Assembly (NCBI GenBank): GCA_003602575.1
Contig: QQRY01000036.1
Span: 1 to 58,050 of the forward strand
Direction of reading: 5' to 3'
From: Candidatus Poseidoniales archaeon
GTDB taxonomy: Archaea; Thermoplasmatota; Poseidoniia; Poseidoniales; Poseidoniaceae
Length of the DNA stretch: 58,050 bases
Both the position numbers and the translations under genes were made by a program. Position 1 is the first letter of the stretch; each line of letters begins with the position of its first letter. Of the stretch, positions 6,623 through 14,758 are shown piece after piece. The notes under the pieces are model-generated. The model was given only the letters and a program-made list of their open reading frames with translations. It was not told the DNA's origin and made no database searches.

Positions 6623-9145
6623 TCATACTGAATCCCAAAAGTTATCTTTCTTTTCTTTAACAGACTGTTTTAATGCTGACTGTATTTTCTTGGCTGACTG
6701 TATTGATTTTTCCTTTGGCAATTGATATACTGCGGGGCCTCTCCAACCCTCACCAACATCGTTCCACAATTTATTTTGGCCGTTTAGGTGTATTCTGTTC
6801 TCGTTACCTCCGTGGTTGTTGGGCTCGCCTGGAGCCCAGTTCGCATATATCCAAGGTTGACCGTCACACCAACACCAGTGGTCAGCACCGGGGCCATTGC
6901 CTGAGCCTTTCCTCATTCCACCAATCCATACGGTTCTTGCACCAGCGATTCGAGCGACCAGTTCGTTTTCCTCTGCGCTGGTAATTGAAACAAGGTAGCC
7001 TCCCATCGCTAGAGCACGGTCACTGTGCTCATTCCAAGACAACTCATCTGGTGCTAATTCGTAGCGCCCATCGGCGGGGTGTAATTGAGCGGCATTGCCA
7101 TGAGCCCCAGTAATGTCAAAATCTAATCGATCAATCTGATTATAGCCACCATCTGAAAAGACTCTGATACTCCATCTACCTGCTGGTTGTGGAGGTAAAT
7201 ACAGAGTTTTTTGTTGCGCTACATCTCGGAAATACATCCATTTGTGGTTCATTTCTCCATGCTCTTGGTCAGTCGCCCGGTCAGGATACAAACCAAACCA
7301 AGCTTCGTTACCGCTTGGCCGGTTATTCACATTGAAGCGAATTGGCTTACTCGTAGTCGCTTCTAAGATTTGGATTTCACAAGTGTGGCTCTGAGGCATG
7401 CCATCGCGTGAGGTGGATGTTTTGGGGTGTTGGGGGCTACTAGAAATCTCGAAATCCACGCGATGCTGGAGTTTGTATCCGCCGTCCTTGAAGACACGGA
7501 TACTCCACTTACCTGCGGTTTGACCTGGCAACGTAGCGTTATTCACATCAATATCTCTCAGCCAACTCCATCTATCGCCGTGGTCTTGATCACCAGCGCT
7601 AGGAGGATAGATGCCTACCCATGCATCTCCTCCCTTCGGAGGGTCATTTAGTTTGAAGCGCACCGGTTGACCTGGATTTGATTCAATAATCTCAATGGCC
7701 TCTTTTTCCTCTTCAATAGTAGGCATAATTCCGGCCCTTTCTGCTGCTTTGGATTTGGAAATTTTTACTATAATTATGATTGAGAGTGTCGCTCCACCAA
7801 GACCCGCCAGAACAGCTCCAACAATTGTCAAAGCAGTAGATTCTTGGATTTTTTCGCCATCTTGTATCCACATCCCAACAGGTGTTCTTGCTTCCGATTC
7901 AGATTCTGGTGCATATTCCGCAGTGATTGTTGTATTCCCTACCATACAACCATAACATGCTCTTCCAATTTTTACCAGTTGAGTATTGTTCTGCCATTTT
8001 TCTTTCGGCCAGTGTTGTGTATTGCAACCACTATCTCTCTGAGAAATTTCAAGTTCGAATACTTGCCTTGTTTCATCCGCCTCATTATAGTGGGAAGTCA
8101 TTACTTGCCAAGGTTCACTCATCCAGGCTCCCGAATGATTAGCATTAACGATTATATTTTCACAATAATCATGGATTCCATTTCCGTTGAAATCACCAGG
8201 CGTTGCTTTAATGAAAATAATGAATCCTTGGTCACCTAAGCCGTCTTCATCAATGATTTCTAGAGTATAACTAGAACTCCCTTCCCCTTCAATGAACTCT
8301 TCTGCCATTCCGCCACCAATTATTAGCAATACTATCCCTGGAATTAAAATGATTACAGCAAAAATTGCGGCAAATATAAATCCACGCCCTAACGATGGTT
8401 TCGGGGTTATTTCATTCCCACTCAAATCGTAAATAGGCTCAGTGGTGGAACTAGACTGGGATTCTTCAAGTACCTCTTGGGTTGGCATGAAACCGACTTT
8501 ATCTGCATGTTCTGCTTCTACGGTTAAATCATAATTATATTCTCGGTTGAAAAATTTCTTGAAAAAATTACTAATAACCAAAATCGGTGGAAGTCCGCCC
8601 AGCCAAATCAATCCAAATCCAAAGGGGAAAATTTTCCACCAATTTGTAGACCATTCACCCCATGGCAATAATGTCCATGCGTATGGTAAACATATTAGAA
8701 ATAATAATCCCCAAATAATTGAAGGATTTATTAAGAATAATAATCCCCATATTTCGTCTTTCCACTTTTTCGTTACATCCTTATTTCGATATGATAATAT
8801 CAAAGCAGAGAAGACTAATGGCCCAACCGCAATTCCGGTTACTAAACTACCGAGTAAAGACCACCAGACCCCGCCAGACCCTACAAGACGTTCACATGAT
8901 TCATACTCAGTAACTACACACTGAGAACCATCGGAATTCTCAGTGACAACTTGCCATCCTACCTCTGAAATTGCAAAATAAAATTCCTCCCAAAACCAAA
9001 GAATATTAAATACGAAGATATTTAGAAATAACCAAATTATCCCAAAACTAAACCAAAGTAAAATACTTCTATTTCTAAAACTCAAATCTTCAAGGGAGGC
9101 TTGATACTTACCGTAGTCAACATAACTACTGGTTTCACTTCCCAT
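6623..9145 (-). CDS. Polytopic membrane protein with two beta repeats and a C-type-lectin-like domain
   Basis: An 840-residue modular protein. Residues 25-210 hold about five hydrophobic spans. A sixth span at about 265-290 leads into a Cys-containing extracytoplasmic region, and a further span lies at about 438-463. Two tandem homologous repeats (about 483-568 and 589-675) share the pattern W-V/F-G-I/L-Y-P ... D-x-x-H-G ... AG-W-SIRVF-DGGY ... DF-I. The C-terminus (about 690-810) is a C-type-lectin-like domain with W-x-G, WAPGEPNN near 770 and WND near 794. The EPN and ND residues correspond to the Ca2+/mannose-type ligands in animal lectins. By the positive-inside rule (KISKSK after the last span), the repeats and lectin domain are predicted to be cytoplasmic, which is odd. 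The family call for the lectin domain is good; the carbohydrate role is inferred. Confidence 0.75.
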   Translation of the reverse strand: MGSETSSYVDYGKYQASLEDLSFRNRSILLWFSFGIIWLFLNIFVFNILWFWEEFYFAISEVGWQVVTENSDGSQCVVTEYESCERLVGSGGVWWSLLGSLVTGIAVGPLVFSALILSYRNKDVTKKWKDEIWGLLFLINPSIIWGLLFLICLPYAWTLLPWGEWSTNWWKIFPFGFGLIWLGGLPPILVISNFFKKFFNREYNYDLTVEAEHADKVGFMPTQEVLEESQSSSTTEPIYDLSGNEITPKPSLGRGFIFAAIFAVIILIPGIVLLIIGGGMAEEFIEGEGSSSYTLEIIDEDGLGDQGFIIFIKATPGDFNGNGIHDYCENIIVNANHSGAWMSEPWQVMTSHYNEADETRQVFELEISQRDSGCNTQHWPKEKWQNNTQLVKIGRACYGCMVGNTTITAEYAPESESEARTPVGMWIQDGEKIQESTALTIVGAVLAGLGGATLSIIIIVKISKSKAAERAGIMPTIEEEKEAIEIIESNPGQPVRFKLNDPPKGGDAWVGIYPPSAGDQDHGDRWSWLRDIDVNNATLPGQTAGKWSIRVFKDGGYKLQHRVDFEISSSPQHPKTSTSRDGMPQSHTCEIQILEATTSKPIRFNVNNRPSGNEAWFGLYPDRATDQEHGEMNHKWMYFRDVAQQKTLYLPPQPAGRWSIRVFSDGGYNQIDRLDFDITGAHGNAAQLHPADGRYELAPDELSWNEHSDRALAMGGYLVSITSAEENELVARIAGARTVWIGGMRKGSGNGPGADHWCWCDGQPWIYANWAPGEPNNHGGNENRIHLNGQNKLWNDVGEGWRGPAVYQLPKEKSIQSAKKIQSALKQSVKEKKDNFWDSV

Positions 9146-9184
9146 AAACGGTCCATTGAAAACCGCTTATTAGGCTTTAACATC

Positions 9185-9793
9185 TCAGAATGTGGATTGC
9201 CACTCTTCAACATCGTTTGCTTCTGCCCAAGCCTCATCAGTGGTTTCACCACGTGCCTTTAGAACTTCACGAGCGAGTAACCAGTAGATTAGAGCTAAAG
9301 AACGACGTCCTTTGTTGTTAGCAGGAACTGCGATGTCTACATTTCTAAGATTGTTGTTTGCATCGACGATTCCAACTACTGGCAAGCCAGAATTTACTGC
9401 TTCACGAAGGGCTTGTTGATCCGCTGCAGGGTCTGTTACAAACAAGACATCTGGTTCTACATATGAACGTAGAGCTGGATTTGTTAGAGAACCTGGAATA
9501 AAACGACCTACAGCAGCATTAGCACCAATTGCTTCAGCAAACATTCTTGCTGGTCTTTGGCCATATTGTCGAGCAGAGACTACCATAATTCTTGGAGCAT
9601 CATATTTGGTCAAGAAAGCAGCGGTTGTTCTAATTCTGGAATCTGTCATGTTGACATCCAATAGATAGAGACCGTCTTCGCGTACTCTCTCAATAAATCT
9701 AGCCATATCCGCACTCTTTTGTTGAGTACCGATATTTACAGCGTTTTCCTCATAGGATTCAAATGGCAACAATAGGCTCGCTTCTTCAGACAT
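9185..9793 (-). CDS. rpsB: 30S ribosomal protein S2 (archaeal type)
   Basis: A 202-residue S2 protein of the archaeal/eukaryotic (SA) type. It shows the conserved INxRT-like opening [12 protein letters not shown], the [18 protein letters not shown] region, and [33 protein letters not shown]. It ends with the [31 protein letters not shown] helix region. Length matches archaeal S2, about 200 residues, shorter than bacterial S2. It binds the small-subunit head and is cytoplasmic. It appears to be transcribed alone here, divergent from a Cas4-like gene, rather than in the rpoN-rpoK-eno arrangement seen in some archaea. The identification is secure. Confidence 0.96.
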   Translation of the reverse strand: MSEEASLLLPFESYEENAVNIGTQQKSADMARFIERVREDGLYLLDVNMTDSRIRTTAAFLTKYDAPRIMVVSARQYGQRPARMFAEAIGANAAVGRFIPGSLTNPALRSYVEPDVLFVTDPAADQQALREAVNSGLPVVGIVDANNNLRNVDIAVPANNKGRRSLALIYWLLAREVLKARGETTDEAWAEANDVEEWQSTF

Positions 9794-9827
9794 GAATAGA
9801 CCTCAGCGTCCGTTCCACTTAGCCCCC

Positions 9828-9835
9828 ATATTAAA
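9828..9835 (-). promoter_or_regulatory. TATA-box candidate for rpsB
   Basis: On the minus strand this reads TTTAATAT, about 35-42 bases upstream of the rpsB ATG at 9793. A start about 25 bases downstream would leave a leader of roughly 10 bases. Position and composition fit an archaeal TATA element; no upstream purine BRE is obvious. Confidence 0.35.
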
Positions 9836-9886
9836 CCACTTCGCAGTATCATAATTGTTCAAATTAACCAATTTCTATCCAATTAT

Positions 9887-11134
9887 ATGATTCAAAACAT
9901 AGAAGATTACAAGATTGAAAACATAAAACGGCTAGTTATGGGGGAGGCAGTAAGTAGCGATATATCTCGCTCAAGTGCCATTTCTGATGCAAAATTATGC
10001 AAAGATGGATTCTGGAGAGATTCTGAAAACTCCCCGCTTAAAATAAGTGCAAGTGATATCGAAAGGCACGCGTATTGTCCGATGTCTTGGTCATTAGCCA
10101 GACAAGGAAATTCTGGCCAAGGCGAAGCGATTGAAGAGGGCAAGAATAAACACGCAGAAATTCATAAAAAAGTATTAGAATTTCAAGAAAAGCAAATTTT
10201 ATTCAAAAGGCATTTACTGATTTGGACATGGTGGTTTACAGTAATTATTGCACTAATCATTGACTCAATCGCATTTATTGTAATTGATGACATAGTCGTT
10301 TCTCCGATTGATTTAGCGCGCTATTTGGCTTTGTGGAGTGCAATTTTACTTTTCACTACTATACTAGCAATTTCCGTACCATGGCGTTCTTGGCTTGGAT
10401 TATCAGAAACATTACGACAAGAAAAAACTCGCCTGATTAAACAAAATGAGATAATGCAGTCCGAATGGGAAACTATTGATTTTCAAGGTGGATGGTTTGA
10501 AGCAGGAAAATTTGAAATCAGCCTATTGTTTACTGTTATTCTATTAGGAATTCATTCCATTGCGCTTGTCGCAGCTGAAAATAGAACTCAGGCGGGTTTT
10601 ATTTTATTCACTTTAGCCATGTTTTGGACTTTAGCAGCTTCTTGGCAGTTACAACGTGCACTGCTAACGGAAAATGCTGCTGAACTTGTTAGAAAAGATG
10701 TTGGATTAAATAAAAATTCAGAAGTAATTTATTCTGATGATGAAAAAGGTTCAGGGCTTTTAGTTGACCAAAATATCGGACTACGGGGTAGGCCCGATCA
10801 AATCGTAGTAGTAGATGGTGAATTCATTCCTGTAGAACAAAAAACCGGAAGAATTCCAAAAAGACCCCATTTATCTCATAAAATGCAATTACTCGCTTAT
10901 CTACATCTGGTTGAAATAAGTACCAAGAGAAGTACACCCTATGGTATTTTGAGGTATGGAAATGAAGATATTCACCAGATATACTGGGATGAAGAAACTA
11001 AAGAAGAATTATTTTCATCTATTAAAGAAATTCAACGACTCATGGTTGAAGGTGGGGCAAAGAGAAATCACCAAAGAAAAGGTAAATGTCAAAACTGTTC
11101 TAGAAAATATGCATGCAGCGAATCACTGGCGTGA
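9887..11134 (+). CDS. Cas4/RecB-like PD-(D/E)XK nuclease with inserted membrane helices
   Basis: A 415-residue protein whose two ends form a Cas4-like exonuclease. Near the start is an SASDIERHAYCP motif with Cys64 and then His89. The C-terminal half carries GRPD (D304), VEQK (E317, K319) and the QLLAY motif (Q334, Y338). It ends with CQNCSRKYAC (C401, C404, C410). Cys64 plus these three matches the four-Cys 4Fe-4S arrangement of Cas4 and AddB. Unlike ordinary Cas4 (about 180-220 residues), residues 100-260 hold four hydrophobic spans (about 109-133, 145-163, 211-231, 236-253). The nuclease halves would therefore both sit on the cytoplasmic side of an integral membrane domain. No CRISPR array or other cas gene is in the window, so a DNA repair or membrane-proximal nuclease role is likelier. 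Met18 is an alternative start. Confidence 0.8.
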   Translation: MIQNIEDYKIENIKRLVMGEAVSSDISRSSAISDAKLCKDGFWRDSENSPLKISASDIERHAYCPMSWSLARQGNSGQGEAIEEGKNKHAEIHKKVLEFQEKQILFKRHLLIWTWWFTVIIALIIDSIAFIVIDDIVVSPIDLARYLALWSAILLFTTILAISVPWRSWLGLSETLRQEKTRLIKQNEIMQSEWETIDFQGGWFEAGKFEISLLFTVILLGIHSIALVAAENRTQAGFILFTLAMFWTLAASWQLQRALLTENAAELVRKDVGLNKNSEVIYSDDEKGSGLLVDQNIGLRGRPDQIVVVDGEFIPVEQKTGRIPKRPHLSHKMQLLAYLHLVEISTKRSTPYGILRYGNEDIHQIYWDEETKEELFSSIKEIQRLMVEGGAKRNHQRKGKCQNCSRKYACSESLA

Positions 11135-11704
11135 TTATTCATTACATGGGGGTTCTTGAGGATACTGTCTACATTCGTGGTAGACGTTAATTATTATAAT
11201 AAAATCATCTTGAAATTGATTCAAGGTTGATTCTCCAAATCCTCTTGCTTGTACTTCAAGATTGAAAGTGCCAAGAGAATCAAAATCCTCTTGTGCGAAA
11301 TCATAAGTGGTTGGAGAAACATCTTCGCAAACATCCTCAGACCATAAAACGGCACCAGATGCTGTAGTTACAGTCGGACGGACATAACGAGCCGGGGCTT
11401 GCTCAATACATGCAATGGTATCAGAACCACTAATTGTAACTTTGAAGTATATTTCGATTCTTTGTACTGATTCATCGATATCGAATGAAGTACTGTTTGA
11501 GTATTCTTCGAAAACATCTAGTAAGGATTCTGTTTGAAATGTATGGGACATACCGATTTTATCTGCATATGGTTTGTCTACAGGTTCGCCCCTCATTCCT
11601 TCCAAAGATTCTCTTGCTTGAATGAGTCCCATGCATCCTGATAGACTCATTGTCATGAAGACTAGAACCATAAACAGTGGTAGAATTCTTGCCCTCATTA
11701 GCAT
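11135..11704 (-). CDS. Small secreted lipoprotein, function unknown
   Basis: A 189-residue protein with a clear lipoprotein signal: a basic start (MLMRAR), a hydrophobic stretch, and the lipobox LSGC with Cys24 as the likely lipidation site. The mature part (about 25-189) is hydrophilic, with beta-strand-like segments and several Cys (near residues 110, 130 and at the C-terminus), which may form disulfides. I see no known family. The second Met (residue 3) is an equally good start. It converges with the Cas4-like gene, the two stops being adjacent, and lies downstream of a 140-base gap. Confidence 0.7.
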   Translation of the reverse strand: MLMRARILPLFMVLVFMTMSLSGCMGLIQARESLEGMRGEPVDKPYADKIGMSHTFQTESLLDVFEEYSNSTSFDIDESVQRIEIYFKVTISGSDTIACIEQAPARYVRPTVTTASGAVLWSEDVCEDVSPTTYDFAQEDFDSLGTFNLEVQARGFGESTLNQFQDDFIIIINVYHECRQYPQEPPCNE

Positions 11705-11843
11705 AACCGAAATTATTCTTGGCTATGAATTATATCCAAAAATGGGCGCTTATTTGAAAGCAGGAAGCATATCAGGCATGTCCGAATGACGCACATGGTG
11801 GCCGAGCCTTGGCTATGACGAACCCTATGAAAGCCGACGGACA
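11705..11843. other. Gap with a 7-bp inverted repeat
   Basis: This gap separates two minus-strand genes. ATGTCCG at 11778-11784 is mirrored by CGGACAT at 11838-11844, enclosing about 53 bases. The right arm runs into the stop codon of the 933-residue surface protein. It could be a 3' hairpin of that transcript or chance. No tRNA cloverleaf or clear C/D box pair is visible. Confidence 0.25.
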
Positions 11844-14645
11844 TCACTCAAATTCAGCACCACATACAGAGCATTCTTTGGCCATAATCGGTATTTGAGC
11901 ACCACAAGCACCGCACTCTGCAGTTTTCTTCTTTTCACGACGCTTAGGTTGTTGCCGTTTTGGACTCAAATCGTCTTTATCATCTAATTTAGCGATTGGT
12001 TGATCATCATCAAATGTAAAGTCGCTACTTGTTTCCTCTATTTCATTACCTGCCAATGCTCCATCAGAAAGACTCATTCCAACATTCACTTCATCGCCTG
12101 GCATAATGCCTTCTTCGCCAGTAATCTCATACAATCTACCGCGTATTTCTGCATCGCTTGCTGATAATTCGCTACCATCATCTTTGTGAGAGATTAAATC
12201 TCCTTTAGCGGCAAGCATGTCATCGATATTACTGGATTGTTCTCCTAACTGTTTCATACTACGTAATTTAGTCGTAACTTGAGATTCTAATTCTTCAACT
12301 TCTTCGGGGGTTAATCCATCAGTTGATTCTAATTCTTCATAAGATTGTTCCAATTCAGCAATTTCTGCTTCAGCTTTGGCGAACTTCTCATCCCAGTCTT
12401 CTTCTAACTGCTCTTCATCATAGCCGAATTCCTTGACGGTTTCAGCGAAATTTTCTGTTCCTGAAACAATTTCATCTTCATCTTCTTCGGGAAGAGCAAT
12501 CTCAACCTTTGGAACTCTGCGTTCTCTCTTTTCCCTTCTTTCAAAGAATGAAGATACATCTTGCTGAGCACCACAATAAGGGCAATTATCCATTAAGTCA
12601 GGTACTGATTCACCACATTCATGACATTGGTGGAATTGCTTTCTCGCCTTGTCAAGGTTGAAAGAACAATGTGGACATCGTGATTCATCACCTTCCAACT
12701 CTCCGTCACAAGCCGGACAATATTCGAATATATCTCTCTCGACTTCTTCTTCTGATTCTCTAGTAAACCATACAGCAAGACCCAGGATTAGGATTAGAAT
12801 TACTACTCCAAATCCAATCAATGTCATAGTACCAGATTTTGATTGTTCAGAAGAATCGTCATCTGAGGAAAAAGCTGTTGAAAATTGCCTAACGTAGGTC
12901 GATGTTACTTTTGTCGTATCAGAGGGCTTGAGTTGAATAGATGACAATGGCGCAATTGCGGTAAATTCACAATCAAGGTTAACTGTTTGACCAATCGTTG
13001 AGACATTTACTTCTGTAGTTGAAATTAATTCATTTTTACCATTCAAGCAATCAAAACTAATCTCTCCGAGTTCTTGACTGGTAAGGTTGATCGATATCGT
13101 ATAATTATCTCCTTCTTCCAATGGATATGTTGCTTCTTCTCCACTAGAGTCTAGCAATTTAAGAGATGATGGCGCCCATTCAAGTCTCAAGTCAGCCTTG
13201 ACTGTAATTGTATTTTCAGCCACATTGTTTGCTAAATTACTATCCGAGCTACCTTGAGATGCTTCCCATGTGGCTTTGAATGGGGCTTGGTGCGCCCCTG
13301 AACCAGTCAGCAAAGGTGTACTTACCCAAGTATAAGATTCACCGGGGCTTAGATCAATCAATATTGAAAGGTCTGTAACTCCTTCAAATTCATACTCCAA
13401 TTTACCACTAACATCGATGCCACCATTGTTTTGTACAGTAACTTCCCAAGTAACCCTCTCGCCTGAATTTACTTCAGGAGATGATGGTCGAGCAATGGCA
13501 TCAACTACTACATCGGGGACCTCTAAAATTTCCAATAGAGCGCTGGAACGATCGTTGGATTTACTTTCCTGAAGGAAATTAGGGTCGTCAAACGGGTCGA
13601 TTTGTGCTGCGAGAAGATATCCTCCAGCCGGTAGAGAACTTACAATGTTGGAGGTTAGAATTGTTGACCATGATTTTTCTGCATAGCCTGAACCTTCTAA
13701 GATAACATCGAATGGTTGGGCTGTTACAATTCCACCAGTGTCGGTTTCTACCTCAATCCACATTGGGACGGTAGTGGTACCTGTTCCGCCGGTCCTTGCA
13801 AGTTTTCCTGTGATAGTCCAAGGTCCCTCTAGTGAGTCTTCTGCAGAAGTAATTGTGATATTTTCTAAGTGGTAGACATCCATCCTTGGCTCGACAATTA
13901 GGGCAACTGTCTCAATCTTATTATTCTCTGATGCTTCAACGACCTCATCATGATAATCAGGAGTTACATAAATGGAATATGTTCCACTCGAGGGGGCAGT
14001 AAATGTGGTATTAATCCACTCTTCGACACCAGGAGATAGGGCTGATGTTGCTATTTCTTGGTCGCTTATTGTTGATGGTAAATCTATCTGTAAGGTACTA
14101 GCAACTGCAGACTCGGAACCTGTATTCTTTACCAGCGTAGATAACTGTACTGTGTCTCCTGAATTGATTCCGCTAGAAGGAGAAACTTCAGATTGCATAA
14201 TCCTAAGGTTTGGTAAGCCCGCAACATCAAAGTCGACGAAGAATGATTGCTCATTTCCACCGAACTCAAAAACGATCCATACACGGCTATCAGTTTCTTG
14301 CAAGTTATCCCAAATAACTGAAACCGTCTCTGTTTCTTGCGCATAAATATCAACTACACTCTTCTTTAATTGTTGACTCGATGTGTAATCATTCATGTAA
14401 AATGCATACTCTACATCAAATGCATCAGACTGTAAAGTATTGGATAGAGTTAGATAGATTGTAACAGAATCGCCTTGGGTCAAACCCGTTGAAGGACTTA
14501 ATGCAACCTGTGCTTCTGAGGCTTCAATTCCACCGCTATTATATGCCGCGATATTAGCAGGAAGAATTGCAATACTGAGAATCATCACACCCACGATGAC
14601 CTGCCACTTACCTGCCATATACAACATCGACATATTGCAAAGCAC
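11844..14645 (-). CDS. CARDB-repeat surface protein with TM and cytoplasmic zinc ribbons
   Basis: A 933-residue type I membrane protein. An N-terminal signal peptide (about residues 12-35) precedes roughly 550 residues of tandem CARDB/Ig-like beta repeats. These carry recurrent motifs such as SGDTVQLSTLVKNTG, EVVEASENNKIETV and EVNSGERVTWEVTVQNNGG. A single membrane span lies at about 602-624. The predicted cytoplasmic part has two adjacent zinc ribbons, CPAC...CPHC (about 641-664) and CHEC...CPYC (about 671-692). An acidic coiled-coil-like region (about 720-800) follows, then a third ribbon CGAC...CSVC at the extreme C-terminus (about 910-932). The domain order is clear; function is unknown. 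The intracellular ribbons suggest that a protein or nucleic-acid partner inside the cell is linked to the ectodomain. Confidence 0.8.
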   Translation of the reverse strand: MLCNMSMLYMAGKWQVIVGVMILSIAILPANIAAYNSGGIEASEAQVALSPSTGLTQGDSVTIYLTLSNTLQSDAFDVEYAFYMNDYTSSQQLKKSVVDIYAQETETVSVIWDNLQETDSRVWIVFEFGGNEQSFFVDFDVAGLPNLRIMQSEVSPSSGINSGDTVQLSTLVKNTGSESAVASTLQIDLPSTISDQEIATSALSPGVEEWINTTFTAPSSGTYSIYVTPDYHDEVVEASENNKIETVALIVEPRMDVYHLENITITSAEDSLEGPWTITGKLARTGGTGTTTVPMWIEVETDTGGIVTAQPFDVILEGSGYAEKSWSTILTSNIVSSLPAGGYLLAAQIDPFDDPNFLQESKSNDRSSALLEILEVPDVVVDAIARPSSPEVNSGERVTWEVTVQNNGGIDVSGKLEYEFEGVTDLSILIDLSPGESYTWVSTPLLTGSGAHQAPFKATWEASQGSSDSNLANNVAENTITVKADLRLEWAPSSLKLLDSSGEEATYPLEEGDNYTISINLTSQELGEISFDCLNGKNELISTTEVNVSTIGQTVNLDCEFTAIAPLSSIQLKPSDTTKVTSTYVRQFSTAFSSDDDSSEQSKSGTMTLIGFGVVILILILGLAVWFTRESEEEVERDIFEYCPACDGELEGDESRCPHCSFNLDKARKQFHQCHECGESVPDLMDNCPYCGAQQDVSSFFERREKRERRVPKVEIALPEEDEDEIVSGTENFAETVKEFGYDEEQLEEDWDEKFAKAEAEIAELEQSYEELESTDGLTPEEVEELESQVTTKLRSMKQLGEQSSNIDDMLAAKGDLISHKDDGSELSASDAEIRGRLYEITGEEGIMPGDEVNVGMSLSDGALAGNEIEETSSDFTFDDDQPIAKLDDKDDLSPKRQQPKRREKKKTAECGACGAQIPIMAKECSVCGAEFE

Positions 14646-14758
14646 TTGAACCCATCTCTAAACATTGTGTTATTTCGCCTCATAAGTCTAGTTTTCAATA
14701 TGCCGCAAGAAGAAATAATTGTACAATTAATTGAAAATGTGCTTTTACAAGGGGAGCA

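Noticed and set aside
7844-8239. 131-codon plus-strand frame over the lectin-domain gene
   Set aside because: Antisense shadow; its composition follows the reverse complement of the membrane/ectodomain coding region.
9887-11134. CRISPR-Cas locus around the Cas4-like gene
   Set aside because: No direct-repeat array and no other cas gene is visible in the window.
11705-11843. tRNA or C/D box RNA in the gap
   Set aside because: No cloverleaf arms, T-loop or paired C and D boxes could be assembled; only a short inverted repeat is present.
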